Part shown: in pieces, positions 1 through 7,001 of the stretch
Numbering within the stretch: the stretch's first letter is position 1
Layout: the number at the start of each line of letters is the position of its first letter
Notes under the pieces: generated by a model
The model's input: the letters and a program-made list of their open reading frames with translations, nothing else
What the model was told of the DNA's origin: nothing
Database searches by the model: none
Program-made: the position numbers and the translations under genes
Assembly (NCBI GenBank): GCA_900554095.1
Contig: USGC01000072.1
Span: 1-8,091, forward strand
Length of the DNA: 8,091 bases
Direction of reading: 5' to 3'
DNA from: an uncultured bacterium
GTDB lineage: Bacteria > Cyanobacteriota > Vampirovibrionia > Gastranaerophilales > Gastranaerophilaceae

Positions 1-12
1 GTATCGGGGCAT
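1..12 (-). CDS. Start of the next gene in the operon (4 codons only)
   Basis: An ATG at 12-10 followed by codons for Pro, Arg and Tyr runs off the window. It lies 14 bases after the stop of the mutase-like gene and has a strong purine-rich ribosome binding site at 22-18 with 5-base spacing. Nothing can be said about the product from four residues; by position it is probably another polysaccharide-locus gene. The start call rests only on the ribosome binding site and the operon spacing. Confidence 0.6.
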
Positions 13-17
13 ACTTT

Positions 18-22
18 CTCCT
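18..22 (-). promoter_or_regulatory. Ribosome binding site for the gene that starts at position 12
   Basis: The minus strand reads AAAAGGAGAAAGTATG here: an AGGAG core five bases before the ATG, lying in the short gap after the mutase-like gene. It is the main evidence that a new gene begins at the edge of the window. Confidence 0.6.
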
Positions 23-26
23 TTTG

Positions 27-1328
27 TCAGAAGTTATCGGCCAGTTGTTTAGACTGTTTGATAACCGCATCCATATTCAAATATTCGAAAGAGCCGAAAC
101 GTCCGTTCAAATTTATTCCTTCTCCTTTGAAATAGTCTTTCAATTTATCCATATTGCGGCGATGGTTAAGATCATAAATGACATAAGCGTATTCAAAACG
201 TTTCAGGTCGGTGAAATTAACATCTTCCTGAGAGGAAATAAAGCCGATTTTTTGCAAACCGTCAATAACTTGTTGCATTATTTCTTCATCAGAGGCCAAA
301 TCGGTCAGGTCGTTTTTACGGTAAGTGATTTCCAGCATATAACTGACGGAATTTTCCTTATGGTAATGGCTGCCGAGGAAGTCAAGTTTTGACAGACGGT
401 GAAATTTGACTTCCTTGTCGGCAATCATAAAGGCAAAATTATCTTTGGCCACATCGGGTTTGACATTGACAACAGCGATAACAATTGAATTATATTTCAG
501 TTCTTCGGCCGTTTTTCTGATGTCTTCCGGCGTATTTTCATACTGTTTGGCCAAAAGATTAACCGGCATGGTTGAAACCAGACGTTCAGATGAAAAACTT
601 CCCTTGGTTGTTTCAATAATGAAGATATCCTGCTGTTTTTTAACGGAAAGAACTTCAGTCCCGGTATGAATTTTGACTTTTGGGGACAATCTTTTTATCA
701 AAGCTTTAACCAATGCTTCCGTTCCGCCTTGTTGCGGATAAGTAAAATAAAGCTGGTGCAGGTAGCCTTCGACGGTTTCGCCGGCAGCACTGCGCAGAAT
801 GTCTTCTTTGGGTGGCTTGGGAATACGGTCAACCATCTGCGTATCCATAAAGCTGGGATCATATTTCCAGATTTTTTCGTTATAAGGGCGCAGATAGGTG
901 TTGGTTATGCCTTCGCCAAAGGTTTTAAGAAAAAATTGCAGCATATTTTGAGCATCATAGTTTTCATAGGGGTTATGCAGAAAAGCATTGACGCAGTAGT
1001 TTTTGTCCTGTTCCGGCAGTTTGGACAGGTCGTTTTCAAACGGATACTGCACAAAGCGTTTTTGATGCAAAATGCGGTTGGAACGGCGAATTTGGGCAAT
1101 ATTGTCTTCCAGCAGGCCGTTCATAAAATCTAATATCTCTTTGTCTTTGGAGAAAATAATATGCGGGCCGACGTCATATTCAATGCCGTTGGTTTCAAAA
1201 GTCCGGCACAGGCCCCCTGCCCGGTCTTCCTTTTCCAGAATATTGATTTCGGCAATATCTTCCCGATTTTGCAGGAAGCAGGCTAAAGAGATGGCGGACA
1301 GGCCGCCGCCGAGAATTGTCAGTTTCAT
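27..1328 (-). CDS. UDP-galactopyranose mutase-like FAD-dependent oxidoreductase
   Basis: Predicted 433-residue cytoplasmic flavoprotein of the NAD_binding_8/amine-oxidoreductase superfamily, related to UDP-galactopyranose mutase and to 'protoporphyrinogen oxidase-like' proteins of glycan loci. The N-terminal Rossmann glycine motif is GGGLSA at residues 7-12, followed by LEKEDRAGGLCRT (31-43), which binds the FAD ribose, and VGPHIIFS (53-60). The segment YLRPYNEKIWKYDP (145-158) and the C-terminal GRFGSFEYLNMD (409-420) match the mutase-type layout, in which the latter helps hold FAD. Mutases contract a nucleotide-activated pyranose to the furanose; the substrate here is unknown. It is longer than a typical bacterial Glf (about 370-390 residues), so a different sugar or an oxidase role is possible. 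The open frame extends upstream to 1436, but that would add 36 non-Rossmann residues and overlap the GT2 gene by 104 bases. The chosen ATG has an AGGA site and sits 4 bases after the GT2 stop. Confidence 0.82.
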   Translation of the reverse strand: MKLTILGGGLSAISLACFLQNREDIAEINILEKEDRAGGLCRTFETNGIEYDVGPHIIFSKDKEILDFMNGLLEDNIAQIRRSNRILHQKRFVQYPFENDLSKLPEQDKNYCVNAFLHNPYENYDAQNMLQFFLKTFGEGITNTYLRPYNEKIWKYDPSFMDTQMVDRIPKPPKEDILRSAAGETVEGYLHQLYFTYPQQGGTEALVKALIKRLSPKVKIHTGTEVLSVKKQQDIFIIETTKGSFSSERLVSTMPVNLLAKQYENTPEDIRKTAEELKYNSIVIAVVNVKPDVAKDNFAFMIADKEVKFHRLSKLDFLGSHYHKENSVSYMLEITYRKNDLTDLASDEEIMQQVIDGLQKIGFISSQEDVNFTDLKRFEYAYVIYDLNHRRNMDKLKDYFKGEGINLNGRFGSFEYLNMDAVIKQSKQLADNF

Positions 1329-1332
1329 GAGC

Positions 1333-2448
1333 TTATCCTTTTTTACAGATGGGAATGAAGTTAAACAGTTTAATAATCGTTTTATGCTGTTTGCGGGTAA
1401 TTTTATATAACGGGAGAATTCCTCCCAGCAAAGCACGGGAAGACAAAGACTGCTCTTTTATCTTAACCAGAGGCAAAATGCCGCAAAGCTTTATCCAGCG
1501 GACTTTTTCTATCAGCTTTTGACTGATTTGCTTTGCAGACAGGTTTTGCCGGAGCCCATGCAAAAAAATCAATTGGTATGAATCCAGCCGCGTCAAATCC
1601 TTTTCCTTTAAATTCAGCTTTCTGATGTATTGCGACGCTGCTTGCAGAAAAACGTTTTTTGCTTTGTTTTGGCTTAATCTTTTAAAATTCCAGAAAAGGT
1701 GGTCGATAACAGCCTGAATAATCCAGGGCTTATAATTTTCCCGTGATGTTTTATCCAGCCGGGAGAGGAAAAAATCATTGGTGGCAATGATGTCGGTGAC
1801 ATGACGGTCATCTTTAACAGACTGTCCGGGGTTATCCTGATAGTAATAATATAACGGCTCGTTAATGAAGGCGTAGCGCGCTGCTTTAAGAAACGTTTCC
1901 ATGTGAAACGGGGAATCTACGAAAGACAGGCGCTGTTCCGGGAGAACAATATTTTGTTTTTGCAAAAAAGATTTCTTATAAATTGCGCTCCAGATTGAAG
2001 CCTGATAGCTCAAAAAAGCAGGATAATCGCGGATGCTGCAGATTTTATGCGGATTTTGAAAGTCCGGTGCTTTTGTGTTGATGTCATTGCCATAACTGAA
2101 ATAAAACGACGCTTTAACAACATCGGCCTTTGTTTCACAAGCTGTCTGATAAAGTTTTTCATACATGTGCGGAGCAATCCAGTCGTCAGCTTCGACAATA
2201 CCGATGAAATCGCTCTGAGCCTGCTCTATTCCCCGGTTGACAGCTGCTCCATAGCTCCCCGGGCGTTCAATAAGCTTAATCCGGCTGTCTTCGGCGGCAT
2301 ATTCCCGACAAATGGCATCGCAGTCTTCGGGGCCGTCTGAAGCCAGAATAATTTCAATATCCCGCATTGTCTGATTTATGACAGAATCCAGGCATCTGCG
2401 CAAATACGCCGCCGTGTTGTAAACGGGAATAATAACGGAGAGCTTCAT
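1333..2448 (-). CDS. Family 2 glycosyltransferase with C-terminal repeated hydrophobic motif
   Basis: 371-residue GT2 (GT-A fold) enzyme expected to add a sugar from a nucleotide donor to a lipid-linked polysaccharide unit at the inner face of the cytoplasmic membrane. It opens with the family signature KLSVIIPVYNTAAYLRRCLDS (2-22). The donor-binding loop is ASDGPEDCD (36-44), where the usual DDGS reads SDGP. The metal-binding DxD equivalent is EADD (86-89). IWSAIYKKSFL (152-162), VDSPFHMETF (177-186) and a tyrosine cluster (200-203) followed by N206 are typical of polymer-locus GT2 enzymes. The final 50 residues hold three copies of a short hydrophobic/basic motif. The ATG follows the tandem stops of the DUF4422-GT8 gene in the same frame, with no recognisable Shine-Dalgarno sequence, so its translation probably depends on coupling. 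Acceptor and donor cannot be predicted. Confidence 0.9.
   Translation of the reverse strand: MKLSVIIPVYNTAAYLRRCLDSVINQTMRDIEIILASDGPEDCDAICREYAAEDSRIKLIERPGSYGAAVNRGIEQAQSDFIGIVEADDWIAPHMYEKLYQTACETKADVVKASFYFSYGNDINTKAPDFQNPHKICSIRDYPAFLSYQASIWSAIYKKSFLQKQNIVLPEQRLSFVDSPFHMETFLKAARYAFINEPLYYYYQDNPGQSVKDDRHVTDIIATNDFFLSRLDKTSRENYKPWIIQAVIDHLFWNFKRLSQNKAKNVFLQAASQYIRKLNLKEKDLTRLDSYQLIFLHGLRQNLSAKQISQKLIEKVRWIKLCGILPLVKIKEQSLSSRALLGGILPLYKITRKQHKTIIKLFNFIPICKKG
1336..1339 (-). promoter_or_regulatory. Ribosome binding site that fixes the mutase-like start
   Basis: The minus strand carries AAAAAGGATAAGCTC before the ATG at 1328, an AGGA core 7 bases upstream that overlaps the end of the GT2 gene. 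This favours 1328 over the longer reading from 1436. Confidence 0.6.
1339..1494 (-). repeat. Three-fold degenerate protein motif at the GT2 C-terminus
   Basis: Residues 319-332 (IKLCGILPLVKIKE), 339-353 (ALLGGILPLYKITRK) and 359-370 (IKLFNFIPICKK) share the pattern hydrophobic-L-x-G/N-I/F-(L)-P-L/I-x-K followed by basic residues. The repeat is at protein level; the DNA copies have diverged. Such short hydrophobic/basic repeats could anchor the enzyme to the membrane surface, which is inference. Confidence 0.6.
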
Positions 2449-2454
2449 CGGTTA

Positions 2455-4440
2455 TTATTTTTTTAGTATGTTTTTAGTTATTTTTATGAGAGATTTATAT
2501 TTTTTTCTTTTGTTTTTATATTTTTCTCTTTGGTCTCCTATCATTATTTTAGACAGTAATTTATATTTGAAATATCTAAATTTGTTTCTTGTATAATTAT
2601 GCCAATTATACAAAATTCCCAGAACTTCATTCTTTATGTATGATATTTCATTTTCTGTCGTGTTTAACATGTTGGAATTTTTGAAATTTTCATAAAGTAT
2701 TATTTCATAAAAAGGGGATTTTTTTGCATATTCCCAAAAATATTGAGATAATTCTCTTTCTGGTTCTTTCCATGGTTTCCAGATACTTGAATAATGTAGA
2801 ATGTAGGGATCTTTTCTGGAATCCATATATGAAGTATAAAATTGAGCAGGTAATGTTTTTTTGAGGTTTTCGTTGAAAAATGTTGAATGCCATTCTACAT
2901 TCCACTTTAAGCTAAAATATTTTATTTTGTTTCTGCAAATAAAATTAATAACATCCTGATCTTTGTTAAATAAAGGACCTTTTTCACAAAGAAGATTAAA
3001 ACTTTTTTCAAAAAATTTAAATTTATTCATCTCTTTTATATTAAAAAGGAGAACTCCTGCTTGGGTATATGCATACGGATTGTTAAATTGGTGTGTTTTT
3101 AGATAGTTAATTAAACTTGTAGATTGAGGATTTTCTTTGTAAATTAATCTTATCAATTCTATATCGTATGTTCCTCCTACTAAATAATTTGAGATATCTT
3201 CATTATATAATTCAGATATGTCTTTGTTAATTATAATATCTGAATCTAAATAAAGTATTTTATCAAAATGGTCAAAAATTTTGGGAATCCATAGGCGATA
3301 AAAGGTTCCTCCAGAGAAACGACTGTTGTCGTAAATCAAAGATGTATTTACGTTCCACATATTTTTATATTTATTAAAATCAATGAATTTGATAGATATA
3401 TTAGGCTTACCTTTTGCCATATATAGTATTTTATCTTTGTCTGCTGCAGATATTTTTGCGGATATTATATAAATATCATAATTATTATTAGATGAAGCAT
3501 GTTCTATTAATGAGTTAATGGCAACTCCCGTATATTTTATGTAGTCATCATCTCCAGTAAATATTACAGGGATATTGTTTTGTTTAAATGTCTCCATAAT
3601 GGGAAAAATTATATTTGTATTTTCTATATAAGAAATGGGAAATGTTTTTATTCTTATGTTATTTTGTTTTGAAAGATAATATAAAAAAATTCCGGTTATT
3701 TTTTCCAAAACAAATGTTCTTGCGTCAATTGCCGAGTAATAACGGTAATCTGTGTGATTTATAAATTTGAATGCTATATTGAATAAAAATTTACAATATT
3801 TGAAAAAATCTTCTCTTTTCATAATAAACATATTGCAATAATAACCATTGTTTTGGTTTATGTATTCCATTGCATAAGGATATATTTCAGGGTATTCATT
3901 TTCAATTAAGTTAAGGCAATAGTCTATTTCCTCTACATTATGGTATTTTTTATGATGTTCATAAATTGTCATACCGTCATCTACGGTATTTATTGTAATG
4001 AGATTATTTTTTTGTAAGATGTTTTTGAGTAACTGTTTTGAATAACCTATTTTTGAAAAGTATGTATTATCAATATGTTCAAAACTAACTGTAACATTTT
4101 TATAATTATTCGGAAATTCCTTTATATCTTTAAAAATAAAATGTCTGCGATAATGCATAAATCCGATATAATCGGGATTACCAAGTTTATTGTAATTTTT
4201 CCATGCCCAATAAATAGTTGTGAATTCACATAATTTTGATCCTAACTGAGAAATATTTTCTCCAGTATCATCACCTGTTGTGTTGTCCATCATCCATTTA
4301 TATTCTTGTTCGGGTATTTTATTCTCTTGATAATTTTTTATATATTCTGAACGTCCAGTTTGTATTGGAATAAAAATATCATCATTTAATAATGGAGCTG
4401 GTTGGTGATATGAAATTAATATTTTGCAAAATTTATTCAT
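2455..4440 (-). CDS. Two-domain glycosyltransferase: N-terminal DUF4422 fused to C-terminal GT8
   Basis: 661-residue protein. Residues about 5-245 match the DUF4422 family of capsule loci, with the typical NISQLGSKLCEFTTIYWAWKN (62-82) and HYRRHF (96-101) blocks. Residues about 290-575 form a retaining GT8 domain: donor-binding FTGDDDY (294-300), GGTFYRLWIPKIF (377-389), metal-binding DSD in LYLDSDII (397-403), AGVLLFN (461-467), KDQD (493-496), KWN (512-514) and HYSSIWKPW (549-557), which corresponds to the HxxGxxKPW motif with Ser at the Gly position. All core GT8 residues are therefore present. The last 45 residues are very rich in Lys and Arg with aromatics and may touch the membrane. The two domains suggest two sequential sugar additions by one chain. 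The DNA is far richer in A+T than its neighbours, indicating separate ancestry. The ATG is 26 bases after the gmhA stop with only a weak upstream AGG. Sugars transferred are unknown. Confidence 0.9.
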   Translation of the reverse strand: MNKFCKILISYHQPAPLLNDDIFIPIQTGRSEYIKNYQENKIPEQEYKWMMDNTTGDDTGENISQLGSKLCEFTTIYWAWKNYNKLGNPDYIGFMHYRRHFIFKDIKEFPNNYKNVTVSFEHIDNTYFSKIGYSKQLLKNILQKNNLITINTVDDGMTIYEHHKKYHNVEEIDYCLNLIENEYPEIYPYAMEYINQNNGYYCNMFIMKREDFFKYCKFLFNIAFKFINHTDYRYYSAIDARTFVLEKITGIFLYYLSKQNNIRIKTFPISYIENTNIIFPIMETFKQNNIPVIFTGDDDYIKYTGVAINSLIEHASSNNNYDIYIISAKISAADKDKILYMAKGKPNISIKFIDFNKYKNMWNVNTSLIYDNSRFSGGTFYRLWIPKIFDHFDKILYLDSDIIINKDISELYNEDISNYLVGGTYDIELIRLIYKENPQSTSLINYLKTHQFNNPYAYTQAGVLLFNIKEMNKFKFFEKSFNLLCEKGPLFNKDQDVINFICRNKIKYFSLKWNVEWHSTFFNENLKKTLPAQFYTSYMDSRKDPYILHYSSIWKPWKEPERELSQYFWEYAKKSPFYEIILYENFKNSNMLNTTENEISYIKNEVLGILYNWHNYTRNKFRYFKYKLLSKIMIGDQREKYKNKRKKYKSLIKITKNILKK

Positions 4441-4466
4441 TCTTATATGACCTGTTTGTTGTTATA

Positions 4467-5063
4467 TTATTCAGCTTCGGCTAGGGTTTCGGAAATCATA
4501 TTATTGGTGATGACTTTCATTGACAGGTGGTCAAGCATCATGTGCAGGTCTTCACTTATCTGCATATCATCAATGTTCATATTGACGGAATATTTTGCCA
4601 TTTGGCGGAGTTTTCCGCCGTCAAAGCCGGTCAGTCCGATGGTGAGGCCGCCGTTGGCATTGGCGTATTCAATGGCTTTTAAAACATTTTTAGAGTTGCC
4701 GCTGCCGGAAATGCCGATAACGACGTCACCGTTTTGGTAAAAGTTTTTCAGCTGTTCGACAAACACGTCATCATAGCTGACGTCATTGGCGTAAGCCATC
4801 ATTCCGGCAACATTGTCGTTCAGGCAAATAAATTTGAAACGTTTGTCGTAGCCGTAGCTGGCGCCTTTGTTAAAATCGCAGCAATAGTGTGAAGCCGTTG
4901 CGGCGCTGCCGCCGTTTCCCATTATGAAAATTTGTCTGTCCTGGTCACGGGCTTCAATCAACAGATTGATAAAGGTATTGATTTCGTTTTTATCCAGTTT
5001 GCCGATGGTTGCCTGCAAACGAGCCAGATAGCAAGATATATCGTTGGTGAAATCGTGTTTCAT
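4467..5063 (-). CDS. gmhA: Sedoheptulose 7-phosphate isomerase (phosphoheptose isomerase)
   Basis: 198-residue SIS-domain protein, the usual length for GmhA, a cytoplasmic enzyme that converts D-sedoheptulose 7-phosphate to D-glycero-D-manno-heptose 7-phosphate. The phosphate loop GNGGSAATASH lies at 49-59 and the second SIS motif ISGSGNSKNVLKA at 118-130. By alignment to the E. coli enzyme (His61, Glu65, Gln172, His180), the metal/active-site positions correspond to His59, Asp63, Glu171 and His179, so two of the four are conservative substitutions. The same EDLHMMLDH pattern (171-179) fits GmhA-like SIS proteins of GDP-heptose clusters, as far as I recall. The start lies 2 bases after the hddA stop with GAGGGG as ribosome binding site. 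Adjacency to hddA strongly supports the assignment; a generic sugar-phosphate SIS isomerase is the alternative. Confidence 0.88.
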   Translation of the reverse strand: MKHDFTNDISCYLARLQATIGKLDKNEINTFINLLIEARDQDRQIFIMGNGGSAATASHYCCDFNKGASYGYDKRFKFICLNDNVAGMMAYANDVSYDDVFVEQLKNFYQNGDVVIGISGSGNSKNVLKAIEYANANGGLTIGLTGFDGGKLRQMAKYSVNMNIDDMQISEDLHMMLDHLSMKVITNNMISETLAEAE

Positions 5064-5065
5064 GA

Positions 5066-6067
5066 CTAAAATTCCCCTCTCAGTGAGTGTTTGTTGTAAT
5101 GAATGATAGTGGTGCCTTTATTGTCAAATTTGAATTTGAGTTCTTTGAGGTCACGCAAGGCATGGCGGACACGTTCGTGATTTTCTTCTTTGACGTAAAA
5201 GAGCAGAAAGCCCCCTCCTCCAGCCCCAAGCAGTTTGCCGCCGGAAGCGCCGTTTTGCATGGCGAGGTCATAATACCGGTTGATCAACTCGTTGGAGATA
5301 CCGCCGGCGAGTTCTTTTTTATACATCCAGCCCTGATGAAGAATGTCTCCCATCGCATCAATATTATTATGCAGGAGTTCTTCCTTCAGCGTATAGGCCA
5401 GCCTGACCATTTTATGCAGATTTTCGATTTTCTTCCGGTCGTCGGTCGTGTTCTTTTTCTGCTCTTTCAAAATATCTCCGGCAGCACGGGTTTGGCCGGT
5501 GTAAAACATCAGGAGATTGTTCTCCAACCGTTTGTACCCCGCCGTGGTGAGGAAAACCTTTTCAACATTAACCTTGCCGCTGGTTTCAAAAGTAATGAAA
5601 TTCAGCCCGCCGCAAGCGCAGGCATACTGGTCCTGCTTGCCAATCGGTTCTCCCAGCAGGTCAATTTCCACATGGCAGGCCTGCTCGGCAATGTCTTCTT
5701 TGTTCATATAGGTTTCGTTGTAGGCATTGCAGAGGTTTATCAGCCCGGCAGTGAATGCCGAAGATGACGCCAGTCCCGTGCCGGAAGGAATATCGGCGCT
5801 GGAGTTAAAATCGACGCCACGGACGTTATAGAGTTTAAACACCTCTTTGATAATGCGATGTTTTATGTCGTTAATGTCATGAACGTCTTCAACCTGCGAA
5901 TATTTAAGAAAATAGCCGTCTTTGAAAAAATACGGGTGCATTGACAGGTAAATGTATTTGTCAATGGCCGTGCTGATAACAGCGCCGCCGAATTTTTCAT
6001 AATAATTGGCCAAATCGCTGCCGCCTCCGGCAAAACTTATGCGAAACGGGGTTCGTGCTATAATCAT
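5066..6067 (-). CDS. hddA: D-glycero-alpha-D-manno-heptose 7-phosphate kinase (GHMP family)
   Basis: 333-residue GHMP kinase that phosphorylates D-glycero-D-manno-heptose 7-phosphate at C1 to the alpha-1,7-bisphosphate in the GDP-heptose route. N-terminal motif RTPFRISFAGGGSDLANYY (5-23) is characteristic of HddA and related sugar kinases. The ATP loop PSGTGLASSSAF is at 94-105, GEPIGKQDQYACACGG (139-154) carries the likely catalytic Asp146, and the C-terminal GHMP motif KLLGAGGGGFLLF is at 278-290. The start codon overlaps the upstream SDR stop by one base (TGATG), with AGAGG at 6079-6075. The next gene is gmhA, the previous step of the pathway. The kinase forming an alpha-1-phosphate points to a GDP-activated heptose for a glycan, not the ADP-beta-heptose of the LPS core. 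A GHMP kinase for fucose or another sugar is less likely given gmhA. Confidence 0.9.
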   Translation of the reverse strand: MIIARTPFRISFAGGGSDLANYYEKFGGAVISTAIDKYIYLSMHPYFFKDGYFLKYSQVEDVHDINDIKHRIIKEVFKLYNVRGVDFNSSADIPSGTGLASSSAFTAGLINLCNAYNETYMNKEDIAEQACHVEIDLLGEPIGKQDQYACACGGLNFITFETSGKVNVEKVFLTTAGYKRLENNLLMFYTGQTRAAGDILKEQKKNTTDDRKKIENLHKMVRLAYTLKEELLHNNIDAMGDILHQGWMYKKELAGGISNELINRYYDLAMQNGASGGKLLGAGGGGFLLFYVKEENHERVRHALRDLKELKFKFDNKGTTIIHYNKHSLRGEF

Positions 6068-6993
6068 CAGGCAACCTCTTTTAACAAATTTTCTTTTAAC
6101 AGAATTTCCCGAATTCCCTGTTCAAGAGAGATTTGCGGGTTCCAACCAAAGGTCTTTTTTATTTTGGAAATATCGGCGTATTCAATAGACGTCTCATCAT
6201 GTCTGAGCCGATTGGAATCTATTTTTATTTCAAGTTGCCTTCCGGTCAATCTGCTGATAATTTCCAAAATATCACGGACGCTGTAGGCGTTTCCACTACC
6301 AACATTATAGATATCGAGCTGTTTTATTTGTTGCTTATCACCAAATAAAACCATTGAAATACAATTTGTTAAATCACGTATGTTGATGTAGTCGCGGGCG
6401 TCATCAATGTTTCCTAACGTTAAGGTATTTCCCTCTTTTAGCTGTTGCATTATATAAGGGATGACAAATGTCGGACGTTGCTGCCAGCCATAAATATTGA
6501 ACATTCGGAGAATACTGAATTTATGTCCTGGATTATCATTGGCATAATATTCAATCAGTTCTTCAGTCATCCTTTTTAATTTTCCCAGTGTATTCATCGG
6601 ATTAGCCGGCGTATTTTCATCAATCGGCTGTGTTTTTCCTCCTCCGTAAACTTTTCCTGTCGAGGAATAAAGAAATGTTCCTTCGCTGCAATATCGGTTG
6701 AATGCAGAGATTATGTTTTCCGTGCCTCTCAAGCTGGTGTCCAGAGAATATTTTTTACGGTTGACAATATCATCATGAAATGTAACCGCAGCCAAGTGAA
6801 TGACTTTATCAAAACGGTATTCTCGGAATAGTTCTTCAACAGCCGTTGCATCAAGGACGTCAATTTTTTTATAGTTGGCCATAGGCAACGGGTTATCTGA
6901 ATGTCCAATTCCGATAACTTCCGCTTCTTGAGGCAGAATACTTTTAATATTTCTGCCAATAAAGCCGTTGGCTCCGGTTACAAGAATTTTCAT
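6067..6993 (-). CDS. NAD-dependent epimerase/dehydratase-like extended SDR lacking the catalytic tyrosine
   Basis: 308-residue extended short-chain dehydrogenase/reductase, presumably acting on a nucleotide sugar. The cofactor motif TGANGFIG is at 6-13, HLAA at 66-69, and the active-site block YSSTGKVYGGG at 109-119 supplies Ser111/Thr112. The usual YGxSKxxxEEL reads LGKLKRMTEEL (136-146), so Lys140 is kept but the proton-donating Tyr is Leu136. ILRMFNIYGWQQRP (161-174), RDYINIRD (200-207) and YNVGSGNAYSVRDIL (229-243) are normal for UDP-glucose 4-epimerase-like proteins. Its position between the dehydratase-like SDR and hddA suggests a reductase or epimerase acting on a GDP-4-keto-heptose, but the missing Tyr leaves the chemistry open. 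An AGG near the end of the previous gene (8-base gap) is the probable ribosome binding site. Confidence 0.85.
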   Translation of the reverse strand: MKILVTGANGFIGRNIKSILPQEAEVIGIGHSDNPLPMANYKKIDVLDATAVEELFREYRFDKVIHLAAVTFHDDIVNRKKYSLDTSLRGTENIISAFNRYCSEGTFLYSSTGKVYGGGKTQPIDENTPANPMNTLGKLKRMTEELIEYYANDNPGHKFSILRMFNIYGWQQRPTFVIPYIMQQLKEGNTLTLGNIDDARDYINIRDLTNCISMVLFGDKQQIKQLDIYNVGSGNAYSVRDILEIISRLTGRQLEIKIDSNRLRHDETSIEYADISKIKKTFGWNPQISLEQGIREILLKENLLKEVA

Positions 6994-7001
6994 GATGTTG
7001 T

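Noticed and set aside
24..1410. Several plus-strand open frames of 87-155 codons opposite the mutase-like gene
   Set aside because: They overlap the complete FAD protein gene on the other strand, have no recognisable motifs, and their low-complexity Phe/Ile/Ser-rich translations are typical of reverse-strand shadows.
1329..1436. 36-residue N-terminal extension of the mutase-like protein
   Set aside because: It would overlap the GT2 gene by 104 bases and put unrelated residues before the Rossmann motif. The ATG at 1328 has a good ribosome binding site and normal operon spacing.
2458..4025. Runs of seven T in the DUF4422-GT8 gene as possible phase-variation tracts
   Set aside because: Runs reach only about seven bases and are scattered, as expected from A+T-rich coding sequence. 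The frame is intact; typical slipped-strand tracts are longer and single.
4441..4466. Possible promoter or terminator in the 26-base gap before the DUF4422-GT8 gene
   Set aside because: The gap is too short for a promoter with both hexamers plus a leader, and no inverted repeat with a T-run is visible. The local A+T richness alone is not evidence.
5087..5767. 226-codon open frame on the plus strand
   Set aside because: It lies wholly opposite hddA, which has all its family motifs. It shows no recognisable domain, lies against the direction of every other gene, and is best explained as an antisense shadow of a G+C-richer gene.
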